64,000 bases of DNA, taken from contig OY759675.1 of the NCBI GenBank assembly GCA_963662515.1, forward strand, positions 2,542,001 to 2,606,000, given 5' to 3'. The first letter of the stretch is position 1, and every line of letters begins with the position of its first letter. Below are positions 1-9,163 of this stretch, piece by piece. The translations under genes were made by a program, and so were the position numbers. Under the pieces are notes generated by a model. The model was not told the DNA's origin. It saw only the letters and a list, made by a program, of their open reading frames with translations, and did no database searches. The stretch is from JAFGDI01 sp963662515 (GTDB lineage: Bacteria > Planctomycetota > Phycisphaerae > Sedimentisphaerales > SM23-30).

Positions 1-176
1 TGACAATATGCTGCGCAAACGCAACCAGCCAATGTTAATATAGGCAATTTATAACTATTATAATAGTTAGTCTGGGTAAAATGTTGAATTTTCACAACAA
101 TTATAACACAAATATGTTTTTTAAATCTTACTATATAGTACAATACGGAGGATAGCCGTTGTAATACAGGAACAAT

Positions 177-899
177 ATGAACCAGACAGACGCACAAAAC
201 AACATTGACCAACAGCTCAAAAAGGAGCATGACGAACGCATGGCCGTTTTGGGCAGATTAACTGCCAGAGTGGTTCATGAGCTCAACAGTCCGCTTGATG
301 GCATGTTAAGATATGTCAATCTCTCTTTAAACCGGCTGGAAAGCGGGCAAACAGAAAAAGTGCCTGACTATCTCCGTCAAGTTAAAGACGGACTTAACCA
401 GTGCGCTTCAATGCTGGCATCGCTACTTGATCTGTCTCGTGGCACAAAAATGGAAGGTCAGCGGGTAGATCCCAATAAATTGATCGATGATTCAATTAAA
501 TTTCTTGAAGTATCTGACTTAGCCGAAAATAAACAGATTTTGCGAGATTACAGCCGAAATCTCCCCACTATAATGGCAGGAAATATGGCAAGCGTATTTG
601 CCAATATATTCAAAAATGCCCTGCAGGCTGCCGGGCCTGGCGGAAGAATTACTATCAGAACCACAGCCGAAGATAAGTTTTTACATGTTACCATAGGCGA
701 TAACGGCAATGGCATAAAACCAGAAATAATCGACGATATTTTTAAACCTTTTTTCACTACCAAAAACGCCGGAGAAGGTACAGGACTAGGACTGGCTATC
801 TGTAAGGAAATTATCGAAAAACGAAATGGAACAATAACTGCCAGAAATCTGCCCAAAGGCGGCTGCGAATTTGAGATCATAATTAATACAGAATGCTGA
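177..899 (+). CDS. Soluble sensor histidine kinase
   Basis: A 240-residue cytoplasmic histidine kinase with no membrane segment and no recognisable sensory domain. The HisKA H-box is seen at VVHELNSP (phosphoacceptor His34). The HATPase_c part follows, with an N-box FANIFKNALQAAG near residues 138-150, G1 box DNGNGI, F box FKPFFTT and G2 box GEGTGLGLAI. The ATG at 177 is preceded by a short AGGA-type ribosome site. It lies 98 bases upstream of an NtrC-type response regulator on the same strand and is almost certainly its cognate kinase, as in NtrB/NtrC-type pairs. The signal it senses is unknown; lacking its own sensor domain, it probably receives input through a partner protein. Family assignment is firm; pairing is inferred from adjacency. 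Confidence 0.93.
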   Translation: MNQTDAQNNIDQQLKKEHDERMAVLGRLTARVVHELNSPLDGMLRYVNLSLNRLESGQTEKVPDYLRQVKDGLNQCASMLASLLDLSRGTKMEGQRVDPNKLIDDSIKFLEVSDLAENKQILRDYSRNLPTIMAGNMASVFANIFKNALQAAGPGGRITIRTTAEDKFLHVTIGDNGNGIKPEIIDDIFKPFFTTKNAGEGTGLGLAICKEIIEKRNGTITARNLPKGGCEFEIIINTEC

Positions 900-997
900 T
901 AAAATATTTACCATTGTTTTTACTGACTTAAAGTTAAGGTTTATTTACAGTTGATATATATAAGCAAACTATAAAGGTTAAAGCAGAGAGACGGAGA

Positions 998-2371
998 ATG
1001 CATAATAATCAAATATTAATAGTTGACGATGACAGAATAATCAGGGACTCGCTCTGTGATATGCTGGAGCTGGACGGCTATTACTGCAATAGTGCCGAAA
1101 ATGCCCGGCTGGGACTCTCCGAGCTGGAACGCGGGAATTATTCGATAATTATCACAGATATCAATCTCCCTGATAATAGCGGTCTGGAATTACTCCGGTC
1201 CGTCAGAAGATATTATCCAGATATCATACCCATAATTATCACTGGCTATGGCTCAATTATTAGCGCTGTTGAAGCAATTCAAGAAGGTGCTTTTGACTAT
1301 CTGACTAAACCTATAGATGATAATAAACTCAAAGATTGTCTCAATCGTGCTTTTACCCGTTTGAACATGAAAAGGAACAGCAAGGTAAGACTTAACTCTA
1401 TAGCAGACAAAGACAATACCAAACTTCAGGACATTATCGGCTGCGATATGAAGATGCTTAATGTCTTCGAAATGGCCGAATCCGCCGCACCGACAAAGGC
1501 TACTATACTTATTACCGGTAAAAGCGGTACCGGTAAAAGCATGACAGCGCGAGCCATACACCAGATGTCTCAGAGAGCTGATAAACCGTTTATCGAGGTT
1601 AGTTGCGGCTCATTATCAGAAACCTTACTGGAAAGTGAACTGTTCGGACATATCAAAGGTGCTTTTACCGGAGCAACTGCTGATAAAGACGGTAAATTCC
1701 TCGCTGCTAACGGTGGTACAATTTTTCTCGATGAGATAAATTCTGCAAGCCCGGCATTACAGGTTAAACTGCTCAGGCTTATTCAGGAACGACAATTTGA
1801 ACCTGTAGGCAGCAATCAGACCCACACCGTTGATGTCCGTATTATTCTCGCTACAAACAAAGACCTCAAGGCTATGGTAGATCTTAACCAGTTCAGAGAA
1901 GACCTTTATTACCGAATCAATGTAATAAATATTCAACTGCCCGCCTTAAATCAGCGAATTACAGATATTCCTATACTCGCTGAACACTTTCTCAAAAAAA
2001 TGTGTGAATATCACAATAAGAAATTTTCCGGATTCGTCCCGGATGTCATTAACGCTCTGGAAAACTATGACTGGCCGGGTAATGTTCGTGAACTGGAAAA
2101 TGCTATCGAAAGAGCTGTCGTCCTGGGACGAAATACCCATATAGAGCTCTCCGACCTGCCAGATAATATATTAAACGACAAGACATACAATGGAAATGAA
2201 GTTTATGCCCAAGGTTCAAGTTTGAAAAAGGCCTTGGAACTGCCAGAAAAAGAGATCATTATCTCTGCCTTAAAACAACACAACTGGAACAGGAATAAAA
2301 CGGCTGAAGTTTTAGAGATAAATCGGACAACTCTATATAAAAAGATGAGATATTACAACCTGGGCATGTAA
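998..2371 (+). CDS. NtrC-family sigma-54-dependent response regulator
   Basis: A 457-residue response regulator with all three NtrC modules. The receiver domain occupies about residues 1-125, with acidic pocket DDD near residue 10 and phosphoacceptor Asp54 in TDINLPD. The AAA+ sigma-54 interaction domain spans about 145-370, with Walker A GKSGTGKS, an intact GAFTGA loop at 221-226, and Walker B-type GGTIFLDEI. A Fis-type helix-turn-helix lies at the C-terminus (NRNKTAEVLEINRTTLYKK). The start ATG follows a CGGAGA ribosome site. GAFTGA is the loop that contacts sigma-54, so this should be an active transcription activator. Targets are unknown. The HtrA gene downstream is a possible target, but no clear -24/-12 promoter was seen before it. 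Confidence 0.95.
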   Translation: MHNNQILIVDDDRIIRDSLCDMLELDGYYCNSAENARLGLSELERGNYSIIITDINLPDNSGLELLRSVRRYYPDIIPIIITGYGSIISAVEAIQEGAFDYLTKPIDDNKLKDCLNRAFTRLNMKRNSKVRLNSIADKDNTKLQDIIGCDMKMLNVFEMAESAAPTKATILITGKSGTGKSMTARAIHQMSQRADKPFIEVSCGSLSETLLESELFGHIKGAFTGATADKDGKFLAANGGTIFLDEINSASPALQVKLLRLIQERQFEPVGSNQTHTVDVRIILATNKDLKAMVDLNQFREDLYYRINVINIQLPALNQRITDIPILAEHFLKKMCEYHNKKFSGFVPDVINALENYDWPGNVRELENAIERAVVLGRNTHIELSDLPDNILNDKTYNGNEVYAQGSSLKKALELPEKEIIISALKQHNWNRNKTAEVLEINRTTLYKKMRYYNLGM

Positions 2372-2397
2372 AAGTTAATAGCATTTATACTAAATGC

Positions 2398-2417
2398 TGT
2401 AAGCGTTAACGCTTACA
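2398..2417. promoter_or_regulatory. 20-bp perfect palindrome, possible operator
   Basis: The sequence TGTAAGCGTTAACGCTTACA is a perfect 20-base palindrome 27 bases after the stop of the response regulator and 237 bases before the HtrA start. Its half site resembles LacI/CcpA-type operator halves. It could be a repressor site for the downstream gene. No T-tract follows it, so it is not an obvious terminator. Function is inferred from symmetry only. Confidence 0.4.
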
Positions 2418-2424
2418 AGGTAGA

Positions 2425-2596
2425 AAGATTGTAAGGAAAAAAGGAAGTAAGCGGAAACATTTTTTGAATGAAATTGTTCGTTAAGACATTTCATGGCTTT
2501 TTGCCTCTGGCAAAATATTTTAGTTTGCCACCGCAGGTGGCTTTCCGCCCCTTACATCCTTACTTCCTTGCTGACTTACTTCCTGTAATCGTGAAC
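2425..2596. repeat. Non-coding element with imperfect purine/pyrimidine arms and internal hairpins
   Basis: The gap before htrA holds GGAAGTAAG-type sequence near 2441-2451 answered by CTTACTTCC-type sequence near 2559-2583, forming an imperfect long inverted arrangement. Between them are two tight hairpins: TTTTGCC-tct-GGCAAAA at about 2503-2519 and GCCACC-gca-GGTGGC at about 2528-2542. The design (GAAGTAA-type arms around small GC-rich hairpins) resembles the element at 17148-17335. No coding sequence is seen here. It may be a small non-autonomous repeat; membership of a family is inferred from two loci only. Confidence 0.35.
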
Positions 2597-2654
2597 GGCT
2601 ACCTAATGCTGAAAAAAACGCATTAAAATCACTCAATTTATAAGTAAAATACTA

Positions 2655-4055
2655 ATGAAAAAACACAAGGGTCAAGACATATTTAATTTCCTGATTGTAA
2701 TATTGGCTATCATAGTGATAGCTGGTGCTGTATATGTCAGGCTCATCAAACCAGAACTGCTGGGGACAGTTGTTATACAGGATAAACTTGAAGCTGACCC
2801 TCGGACTATCGATACTATCTTAACAGCTACGGTCACTATTCAGGGACGCAGTTTCCATAGTCATGCAGTTACCAGCTCCTCTAGCGGCAGCGGTTTTTTC
2901 ATAGATAAATATGGCCATATATTGACTAATGAACATGTAGTTAACGGCTGTGAACAAATCTATGTAGTTGAACATAGTGGCAAAAAAACCGTTGCCAGTA
3001 TTATTTCTGCCGATAAAAGACTTGATCTGGCTATATTAAAGATTAACAGTATAAGCGATACTACATTCCTCTCCCTTGGCAATAGCGATAAAGCAAAAGC
3101 CGGTCAGGGAGTTATAGCCGCCGGTAATCCTTACAACAATGCCTCGGACGGCCAGGCAGTAATAACCCTTGGCCGGATAAGTCGCCTGCGAGAACAATGC
3201 AGCGCCGACCCGGATTTCTCTAATGATAGATTTTATGATAACCTTATCCAGTTTGATGCTAGTGTTTACCCTGGCAGTAGTGGCGGCCCCTTGCTCAACC
3301 TCAAAGGAGAAGTTATCGGCATTGTGGTTGCGGTTAGTAATAACAGTCGAAAAACCGGATATGCTATCGGTCTGAATAATTACACTCGGAATGCCATCGC
3401 AACACTTCACTCTGGCATGGAAATGAAACATGGCTTCCTCGGTACGGTACTACATGAAGAAATACCTATCGAAATAGTCAATAAATACAGGCTTAATGAC
3501 CTTTCCGGTGCAAGCGTAAGCAGTGTATTACCTGGTTCACCGGCTGCTGCTGCCGGAATTATTTCTGGCGATATAATCGTAGCTGTTGACAATAAGCAAA
3601 TATATAATCGACTGGAATTAATGAGCTACATAAACAGTAAGACGGCTAAAGATGTCGTTAATATCCAACTGCTCAGACCAGATTACAACAGTATTCGCCA
3701 GCTAAACCTGAATGCCAGACTCGAAAACAGATCCATAAATAATCGAGATGGATATCTGAGTGAAAATACAATGGATTCCGCATGGGCATGGGGCTTAGAG
3801 GTTAAACCTATTTCTCAATGGCGCAGAAATAAAGAAGGCTTACCCAGCACCCTGAAAGGTCTTTTGGTCTGGGAAGTTAAACCTGACAGTCTGGCACATA
3901 AACAGGGTATAAAATCTGGTGACATTATTACCACCATAAACGGCAAAACTTTATCAAGCCTGGAAGAATTTCAACTCATCAGTCAGGAATGCCTGTTCTC
4001 ACCAAGATTTGAACTCTGGACCAATACCCTATCCCCCCCCAATAGCGTCAAATAA
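2655..4055 (+). CDS. HtrA/DegP-like serine protease with two PDZ domains
   Basis: A 466-residue membrane-anchored or secreted trypsin-like protease. A single hydrophobic N-terminal segment (about residues 10-28) acts as signal anchor. The catalytic triad is readable: His94 in LTNEHVVNG, Asp124 in RLDLAILKI and Ser209 in PGSSGGPLL (the usual family form is GNSGGP). Two PDZ domains follow at about 265-350 and 390-460, the second with SLAHKQGIKSGDIITTINGK. This is the layout of periplasmic quality-control proteases of the HtrA/DegQ type. No strong ribosome site is visible at the ATG. The upstream two-component pair suggests stress regulation, but this is inference. Confidence 0.92.
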   Translation: MKKHKGQDIFNFLIVILAIIVIAGAVYVRLIKPELLGTVVIQDKLEADPRTIDTILTATVTIQGRSFHSHAVTSSSSGSGFFIDKYGHILTNEHVVNGCEQIYVVEHSGKKTVASIISADKRLDLAILKINSISDTTFLSLGNSDKAKAGQGVIAAGNPYNNASDGQAVITLGRISRLREQCSADPDFSNDRFYDNLIQFDASVYPGSSGGPLLNLKGEVIGIVVAVSNNSRKTGYAIGLNNYTRNAIATLHSGMEMKHGFLGTVLHEEIPIEIVNKYRLNDLSGASVSSVLPGSPAAAAGIISGDIIVAVDNKQIYNRLELMSYINSKTAKDVVNIQLLRPDYNSIRQLNLNARLENRSINNRDGYLSENTMDSAWAWGLEVKPISQWRRNKEGLPSTLKGLLVWEVKPDSLAHKQGIKSGDIITTINGKTLSSLEEFQLISQECLFSPRFELWTNTLSPPNSVK

Positions 4056-4250
4056 TCTCTTCAAAGTTAATTATAGTGCAATTAATATTCACTTCTGTCC
4101 AAGATTTAATACATTACTCCTATATACTTTTAGCACTTTTCCCGTAATAATTCTTAGCATAAACCTGTGCTATTATACCTGCCATTAACCCAATCTGGAC
4201 ACACCATAATTGTAGCCAGACATACTATAATGTTTATCAATAGGAGTAAT

Positions 4251-6524
4251 ATGAAAATGAAAAAGATCTTATCTCTTCTGCTCTTACTGGCCAGTAGCGT
4301 AATGGCTCTGCCTGAGAGCCCGATCGAGTATGTTAACCCGCTTATGGGAACAGATTCTGAATACTTGCTGTCAAATGGTAATACCTACCCGGCAATAGCC
4401 CTGCCCTGGGGTATGAATTTCTGGATGCCCCAAACTGGAAATATGGGAGATGGATGGGCATATACCTACGATGCCCATCGCATTAAAGGTTTCAAGCAGA
4501 CCCATCAGCCCAGCCCCTGGATCAATGACTACGGCCAGTTCGCGATCATGCCGGTAACTGGTGAGCTGGAATTTGATCAGGAAAAAAGAGCAAGCTTTTA
4601 TAGCCATAAAGCAGAAGTTGCCAGACCTAACTCATACAAGGTTTATCTCGCCGATTATGATCTGACAACTGAATTAACAGCAACTGAACGAGCTGCATTT
4701 TTCCGCTTTACCTTCCCTGAAAGCCAGAATTCCTATGTTATTGTCGATGCCTTTGACAATGGCTCATTTGTTAAAATAATACCATCTGAAAATAAGATCG
4801 AAGGCTATACAACTAAAAACAGCGGCGGAGTGCCCGACAATTTTAAAAATTATTTTGTGATCTTATTTGATAAACCCTTCACCTACACCGCAGCGGTTCA
4901 TGACAAAAATATCCAAACTGATAAACTGGAAGCAAAAGCCAATCATGCCGGCGGTATCATTGGTTTTGCCACGAAAAATAACGAAGTAGTTCACGCTCGA
5001 GTTGCTTCATCATTCATAAGCATGGAACAGGCATACCTGAATCTCAATGAGCTTAAAGCTGATTTCGACAGCACCAAAGCTTATGGCGAAAAGATCTGGA
5101 ATGACACTCTCGGTACAATTGAGGTTAACGATAACAATATAGACAATTTGAGAACTTTCTATTCCTGTATGTATCGTGCCGTTTTGTTCCCCCGTCAGTT
5201 CCACGAAATAAATGCGGATGGTCAGGTAGTCCACTACAGCCCGTACAATGGTCAGGTACTCCCGGGATACCTTTATACTGATACCGGCTTCTGGGACACT
5301 TACCGCAGTCTGATACCATTTGTCAATCTGGTATTCCCTACCTTCGGCGAAAGAATACAGGAAGGTCTGCTTAACTCCTACCTCGAGAGCGGCTTTTACC
5401 CCGAATGGGCCAGTCCCGGACATCGTGACTGCATGGTGGGCAATGGTTCAACAGCAGTTATTGCTGATGCCTTTGTTAAAGGACTGGTAAAAGTTGATGC
5501 CCAAAAGATGTATGAAGGCATGTTATACAGTGTTAATAATGAACACCCGCAAGTCAGATCATCTGGCAGACTTGGCTGTAAATACTACAACGAGCTGGGC
5601 TATGTGCCGCATGATGTGAATATTCGCGACAACGCCTCTCGCACACTTGAATATGCCTATAATGACTGGTGTATTTATCAGGTTGGCAAAAGACTTAACC
5701 GCCCTGCTGCTGAGCTGGAACTGTACCTTAAACGCTGCCTTAACTATAAAAATCATTTTAATAAAGACTTTAATATGATGAGCGGGCGTAAAAAAGATGG
5801 CTCGTTCCCTGACAACTTTGACCCGGTCAGATGGTGGGACGCCTTTACTGAAGGCAATAGCTGGCATTATACCTGGTCTGTATTCCATGACATTCAGGGC
5901 CTTATCGACCTGATGGGTGGTGAGCAGAACTTCACCGATAAACTTGATGCCGTATTCAGCTCTCCGCCAAGCTTTGGCGGCGGCTCTACCAAAGGCAATC
6001 TCGTTCACGAAATGCGAGAAATGCAGGTTATTGACATGGGGCAATACGCACATGGTAACCAGCCGATACAACACATGATATACCTCTATAATTATGCCGG
6101 GAAACCCTGGAAAACTCAATATTGGATCAGACAGGCAATGAAAAGACTTTACCAGCCCACACCTGATGGCTATTGCGGCGATGAAGACAATGGCCAGACA
6201 TCTGCCTGGTATGTATTCTCTGCCCTGGGCTTCTATTCCGTATGCCCTGGAGCTAATGAATATGTTATTGGTTCGCCATTATTCAAGTCTGCCAAGATCA
6301 AACTGGAAAATGGCAAAGAAATAGTGATTAACAGCCAGAACAATTCTCAGGATAATGTCTATATCAATTCGCTAAAATTAAATAGCACTGAATATGACAA
6401 AAACTACTTCACCTATGATGATTTCCAGAATGGTGTCGTAATTGATTTTGAAATGGCTTCAGAACCTAATAAGACCAGGGGAACAAAAAAGAGTGCCTGG
6501 CCATATTCGCTTTCAAACGAATAA
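4251..6524 (+). CDS. Secreted GH92 alpha-mannosidase
   Basis: A 757-residue glycoside hydrolase family 92 protein, exo-acting alpha-mannosidases that need calcium. The start is placed at 4251, where AGGAG precedes the ATG by 5 bases and a clean signal peptide begins (MKMKKILSLLLLLASS). An in-frame upstream ATG at 4167 would put 28 non-signal residues first. Family hallmarks seen: YVNPLMGTDS at the mature N-terminus, the TGFWDTYRSL block in the helical domain, GNSWHYTWSVFHD, and DEDNGQTSAWYVFSALGFY, which carries catalytic acidic residues. Stands alone, followed by a terminator hairpin. Likely trims mannans or N-glycan-type mannose in the periplasm. Confidence 0.93.
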   Translation: MKMKKILSLLLLLASSVMALPESPIEYVNPLMGTDSEYLLSNGNTYPAIALPWGMNFWMPQTGNMGDGWAYTYDAHRIKGFKQTHQPSPWINDYGQFAIMPVTGELEFDQEKRASFYSHKAEVARPNSYKVYLADYDLTTELTATERAAFFRFTFPESQNSYVIVDAFDNGSFVKIIPSENKIEGYTTKNSGGVPDNFKNYFVILFDKPFTYTAAVHDKNIQTDKLEAKANHAGGIIGFATKNNEVVHARVASSFISMEQAYLNLNELKADFDSTKAYGEKIWNDTLGTIEVNDNNIDNLRTFYSCMYRAVLFPRQFHEINADGQVVHYSPYNGQVLPGYLYTDTGFWDTYRSLIPFVNLVFPTFGERIQEGLLNSYLESGFYPEWASPGHRDCMVGNGSTAVIADAFVKGLVKVDAQKMYEGMLYSVNNEHPQVRSSGRLGCKYYNELGYVPHDVNIRDNASRTLEYAYNDWCIYQVGKRLNRPAAELELYLKRCLNYKNHFNKDFNMMSGRKKDGSFPDNFDPVRWWDAFTEGNSWHYTWSVFHDIQGLIDLMGGEQNFTDKLDAVFSSPPSFGGGSTKGNLVHEMREMQVIDMGQYAHGNQPIQHMIYLYNYAGKPWKTQYWIRQAMKRLYQPTPDGYCGDEDNGQTSAWYVFSALGFYSVCPGANEYVIGSPLFKSAKIKLENGKEIVINSQNNSQDNVYINSLKLNSTEYDKNYFTYDDFQNGVVIDFEMASEPNKTRGTKKSAWPYSLSNE

Positions 6525-6570
6525 ACACAGACAACCTGCTGAAATATTGTTTTTCAGAACTATTATAAGA

Positions 6571-6607
6571 CAAGGCCATGGCTATAATGCGATGGCCTTG
6601 CTCTTTT
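6571..6607 (+). terminator. Rho-independent terminator after GH92 gene
   Basis: A perfect 9-bp stem, CAAGGCCAT at 6571-6579 and ATGGCCTTG at 6592-6600, followed directly by CTCTTTTT. It ends transcription of the mannosidase before the convergent regulator gene. Confidence 0.8.
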
Positions 6608-6654
6608 TATAACACCGTTTAATTATCAGAATGCATAAGAAAAAACCTGCCCCC

Positions 6655-8442
6655 TCAGAGCAGACCGGCATCCTGCATAAAGCGATATAGCGTTGCCCGG
6701 CCTACACCCAGGGCTTCGGCGGCTTGGGAACGGTTGCCATCGGTTGCCTTAAGGGCATTTACAACTGCCTGTCGTTCCAGTTTACGCTTGCGACGACGCA
6801 CCGGATCAGTCCTGACTGCCAAGGGCCTTTCCCCTCTGGTTGTAACCTTTGCGTCCCCAGCTCTTTGCAGTATCTCAGGCGGCAAATGAGCCACACCAAT
6901 TGTATCTGCCTTGCATTTAACAAATGCATACTGAATTGCGTTTTGCATCTCGCGGATATTGCCAGGCCAGGGATAATCGATCAGCACTTGCAGGGCCTGA
7001 TCGGTCAGACCCATAAGATTGCGATTTTGCTGGTTATTTTGCTGTCTGACAAAATGCCTTAACAATAAAGGTATATCATTACGCCTCTGCCGCAATGCCG
7101 GAAGATTGATCGGTACAACGCATAACCGGTAGAAAAGATCCTCCCGGAACTGACCTGCCTTGATCATTTTACGAAGGTCACGATTTGTAGCACTGATAAC
7201 CCTGACATTTATGCGAATGGGTTCTTCACCACCAACCTTTTCTATTACCTGCTCCTGCAATACCCGCAACAGCTTTACCTGCATTGGCTGCGACAGCTCA
7301 CCTACCTCATCAAGGAAGATCGTACCACCATCAGCCAACTCAAATTTGCCTTTTTTGTCTCGATATGCACCAGTAAAAGAACCCTTAACATGACCAAATA
7401 GTTCACTTTCAAGTATGCCCTCCGGCAATGCGCCGCAATTAACGGCAACAAAAGGCTTTCCACTACGCTGACTCTCGCCGTGAATAGCACCCGCGACCAG
7501 CTCTTTTCCTGTACCGCTTTCACCCTGGATCAATACCGAACAATCACTGTCAGCCAGGTCACGAATAAGCGCATAGATCTCCTGCATACTCTTATCTGCA
7601 CCTATTATACCATGAAAGCTGAATGTCTTCTTCAGGTCGTTGCGTAGTTGGGTTACCTCTGTTATATCGTTAAAACAGGCGATAACTCCTATCGCCCGCT
7701 CCTGCAAGTCTTTAACCGGACTGACAAACATTTCTATCTTTTTAGGCACACCATCTTTAGTTATCGTGTTGATAACATAATTACGCGGCGATATCGTCAT
7801 TACATTTGGTTTGTCTGCTTCCTTATCACAAAATTCACACTGACCGCCACAAAATCCGTTCGCAAAGACATCATGGCAATCACGACCGATCACATCTGCA
7901 CGATCGTAACCCAGTATCTGCTCAGCAGCAGAATTGAACCAGTTTATCTTGCGTGCCAGATCATGAACTATAACACCAGATGGTAAATGATCGAGTATTG
8001 CTTCCATCTCATGCTTTAAGCCGGCCATACTGGAAAGATAGCCGCTTTTAAATAAATTCCTGATATTCTGGGCCAGCTCCCTTTCAACCGATTCAACATA
8101 CAGATCTGATTCATCGTCTCTGGCCGAAAGATTCCAGTCAATTACGATCTCTTTACCAGGCAATGATTTACAGGCCCCCTGATAGCCAGCATCAAGATTC
8201 ACTACAACATCAATATCATCACAACAACACTCATTACAGGGACGAATATCAAGCCCTGAAGGGTCAATACCAAGAAATGACATAGTATCAATATCATTCT
8301 GAACTTCGTAGCCTTCTGGCACAACAGCACGAACCGCAACCTTACCGGCAACAATAAGACTTGCAGCTTGTTTCTCGGCCAGAGATGCAGCAACAACTGA
8401 CCTCCAACCGCATTTAATATCGATAAATACAAGTTTAATCAT
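6655..8442 (-). CDS. Sigma-54 activator with degenerate LMW-phosphatase/ArsC-like sensor and PAS domain
   Basis: A 595-residue regulator. Residues about 1-125 look like a low-molecular-weight protein phosphatase/arsenate reductase fold: LVFIDIKCGWRSVVAASLAE sits where the CX5RS loop belongs, but the nucleophile position holds Asp. A PAS domain follows (about 140-260) with a Cys-rich insert containing GGQCEFC. The AAA+ domain (about 290-515) has GESGTGKE and a GSFTGA variant of the sigma-54 contact loop, and a Fis-type HTH ends the protein (NRSQAAEALGVGRATLYR). A TTG at 8472 extends the frame by 10 residues; ATG 8442 is preferred because the fold starts there, though its ribosome site is weak. 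Targets unknown; possibly senses a small ligand, metal or redox state. Confidence 0.88.
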   Translation of the reverse strand: MIKLVFIDIKCGWRSVVAASLAEKQAASLIVAGKVAVRAVVPEGYEVQNDIDTMSFLGIDPSGLDIRPCNECCCDDIDVVVNLDAGYQGACKSLPGKEIVIDWNLSARDDESDLYVESVERELAQNIRNLFKSGYLSSMAGLKHEMEAILDHLPSGVIVHDLARKINWFNSAAEQILGYDRADVIGRDCHDVFANGFCGGQCEFCDKEADKPNVMTISPRNYVINTITKDGVPKKIEMFVSPVKDLQERAIGVIACFNDITEVTQLRNDLKKTFSFHGIIGADKSMQEIYALIRDLADSDCSVLIQGESGTGKELVAGAIHGESQRSGKPFVAVNCGALPEGILESELFGHVKGSFTGAYRDKKGKFELADGGTIFLDEVGELSQPMQVKLLRVLQEQVIEKVGGEEPIRINVRVISATNRDLRKMIKAGQFREDLFYRLCVVPINLPALRQRRNDIPLLLRHFVRQQNNQQNRNLMGLTDQALQVLIDYPWPGNIREMQNAIQYAFVKCKADTIGVAHLPPEILQRAGDAKVTTRGERPLAVRTDPVRRRKRKLERQAVVNALKATDGNRSQAAEALGVGRATLYRFMQDAGLL

Positions 8443-8503
8443 TTCATTATTCCAGAGACAATGCTGACACAAGACCTAACCCTGTATCAAATACCAGGTA
8501 ATA

Positions 8504-9142
8504 TCAAAATCCCAGGGCTCGCAATTTATCTTCCGTTATGCCTCCGCCATTAAGAACTGAGTCGAGGCGGGCATTTATCATTTTGGCTACAATATCAGCT
8601 TCCAGATTGACTATATCGCCGGGCTTCTTTTCCTGTAAATTCGTATCACGCAGGGTTGTCGGGATCAGGCTTACATAGAAAGTATTACCTGTAATATCGA
8701 CGATAGTGAGACTTATGCCGTCAATAGCAACCGAACCTTTTTTGATCATATGCCTGACCATATTTTCAGGTGCTTCAATATAGATCAGTACCTGACCGCC
8801 CTGACTGACAACCCGGCTTATACGCCCGGTACCATCAACATGCCCCTGCACAAAATGACCGCCAAACCTGCCATTCGCTGCCATCGCCCGCTCCAGATTA
8901 ACTTTATCGCCAACCTTTAACGATGCCAATGACGATGCGTTGAGCGTCTCGGCCATAACATCAAAATCAGCAACCGAACCAGACAGCACAGACACTGTCA
9001 GGCAAACACCATTTACTGCTATGCTATCGCCAATTGCTGTACCATCGGCAAGGTGTTCTAAATCAATAGTTAACCGACGACCTACCGCAGTTGACTGCAC
9101 CGCCTTTATTGTGGTTTTCTTCTCTACTATTCCTGTGAACAT
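8504..9142 (-). CDS. ribE: Riboflavin synthase, alpha subunit
   Basis: A 212-residue enzyme that dismutates 6,7-dimethyl-8-ribityllumazine to riboflavin. It begins with the invariant MFTGIVE and contains two lumazine-binding repeats: the first with GVCLTV, the second beginning near GHFVQGHVDGTG and containing KGSVAIDGISLTI. Length fits the family (about 200-215). It begins 21 bases after the stop of the beta-propeller gene on the same strand, so the two are probably cotranscribed, though no functional link is evident. No FMN riboswitch was seen upstream of the pair. Confidence 0.96.
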   Translation of the reverse strand: MFTGIVEKKTTIKAVQSTAVGRRLTIDLEHLADGTAIGDSIAVNGVCLTVSVLSGSVADFDVMAETLNASSLASLKVGDKVNLERAMAANGRFGGHFVQGHVDGTGRISRVVSQGGQVLIYIEAPENMVRHMIKKGSVAIDGISLTIVDITGNTFYVSLIPTTLRDTNLQEKKPGDIVNLEADIVAKMINARLDSVLNGGGITEDKLRALGF

Positions 9143-9163
9143 CAGAGCTATGATCCATTCTAT

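Noticed and set aside
1..43. Possible end of an upstream gene (NMLRKRNQPMLI then stop).
   Set aside because: Only 13 codons are in the window and nothing identifies the frame; it could be chance.
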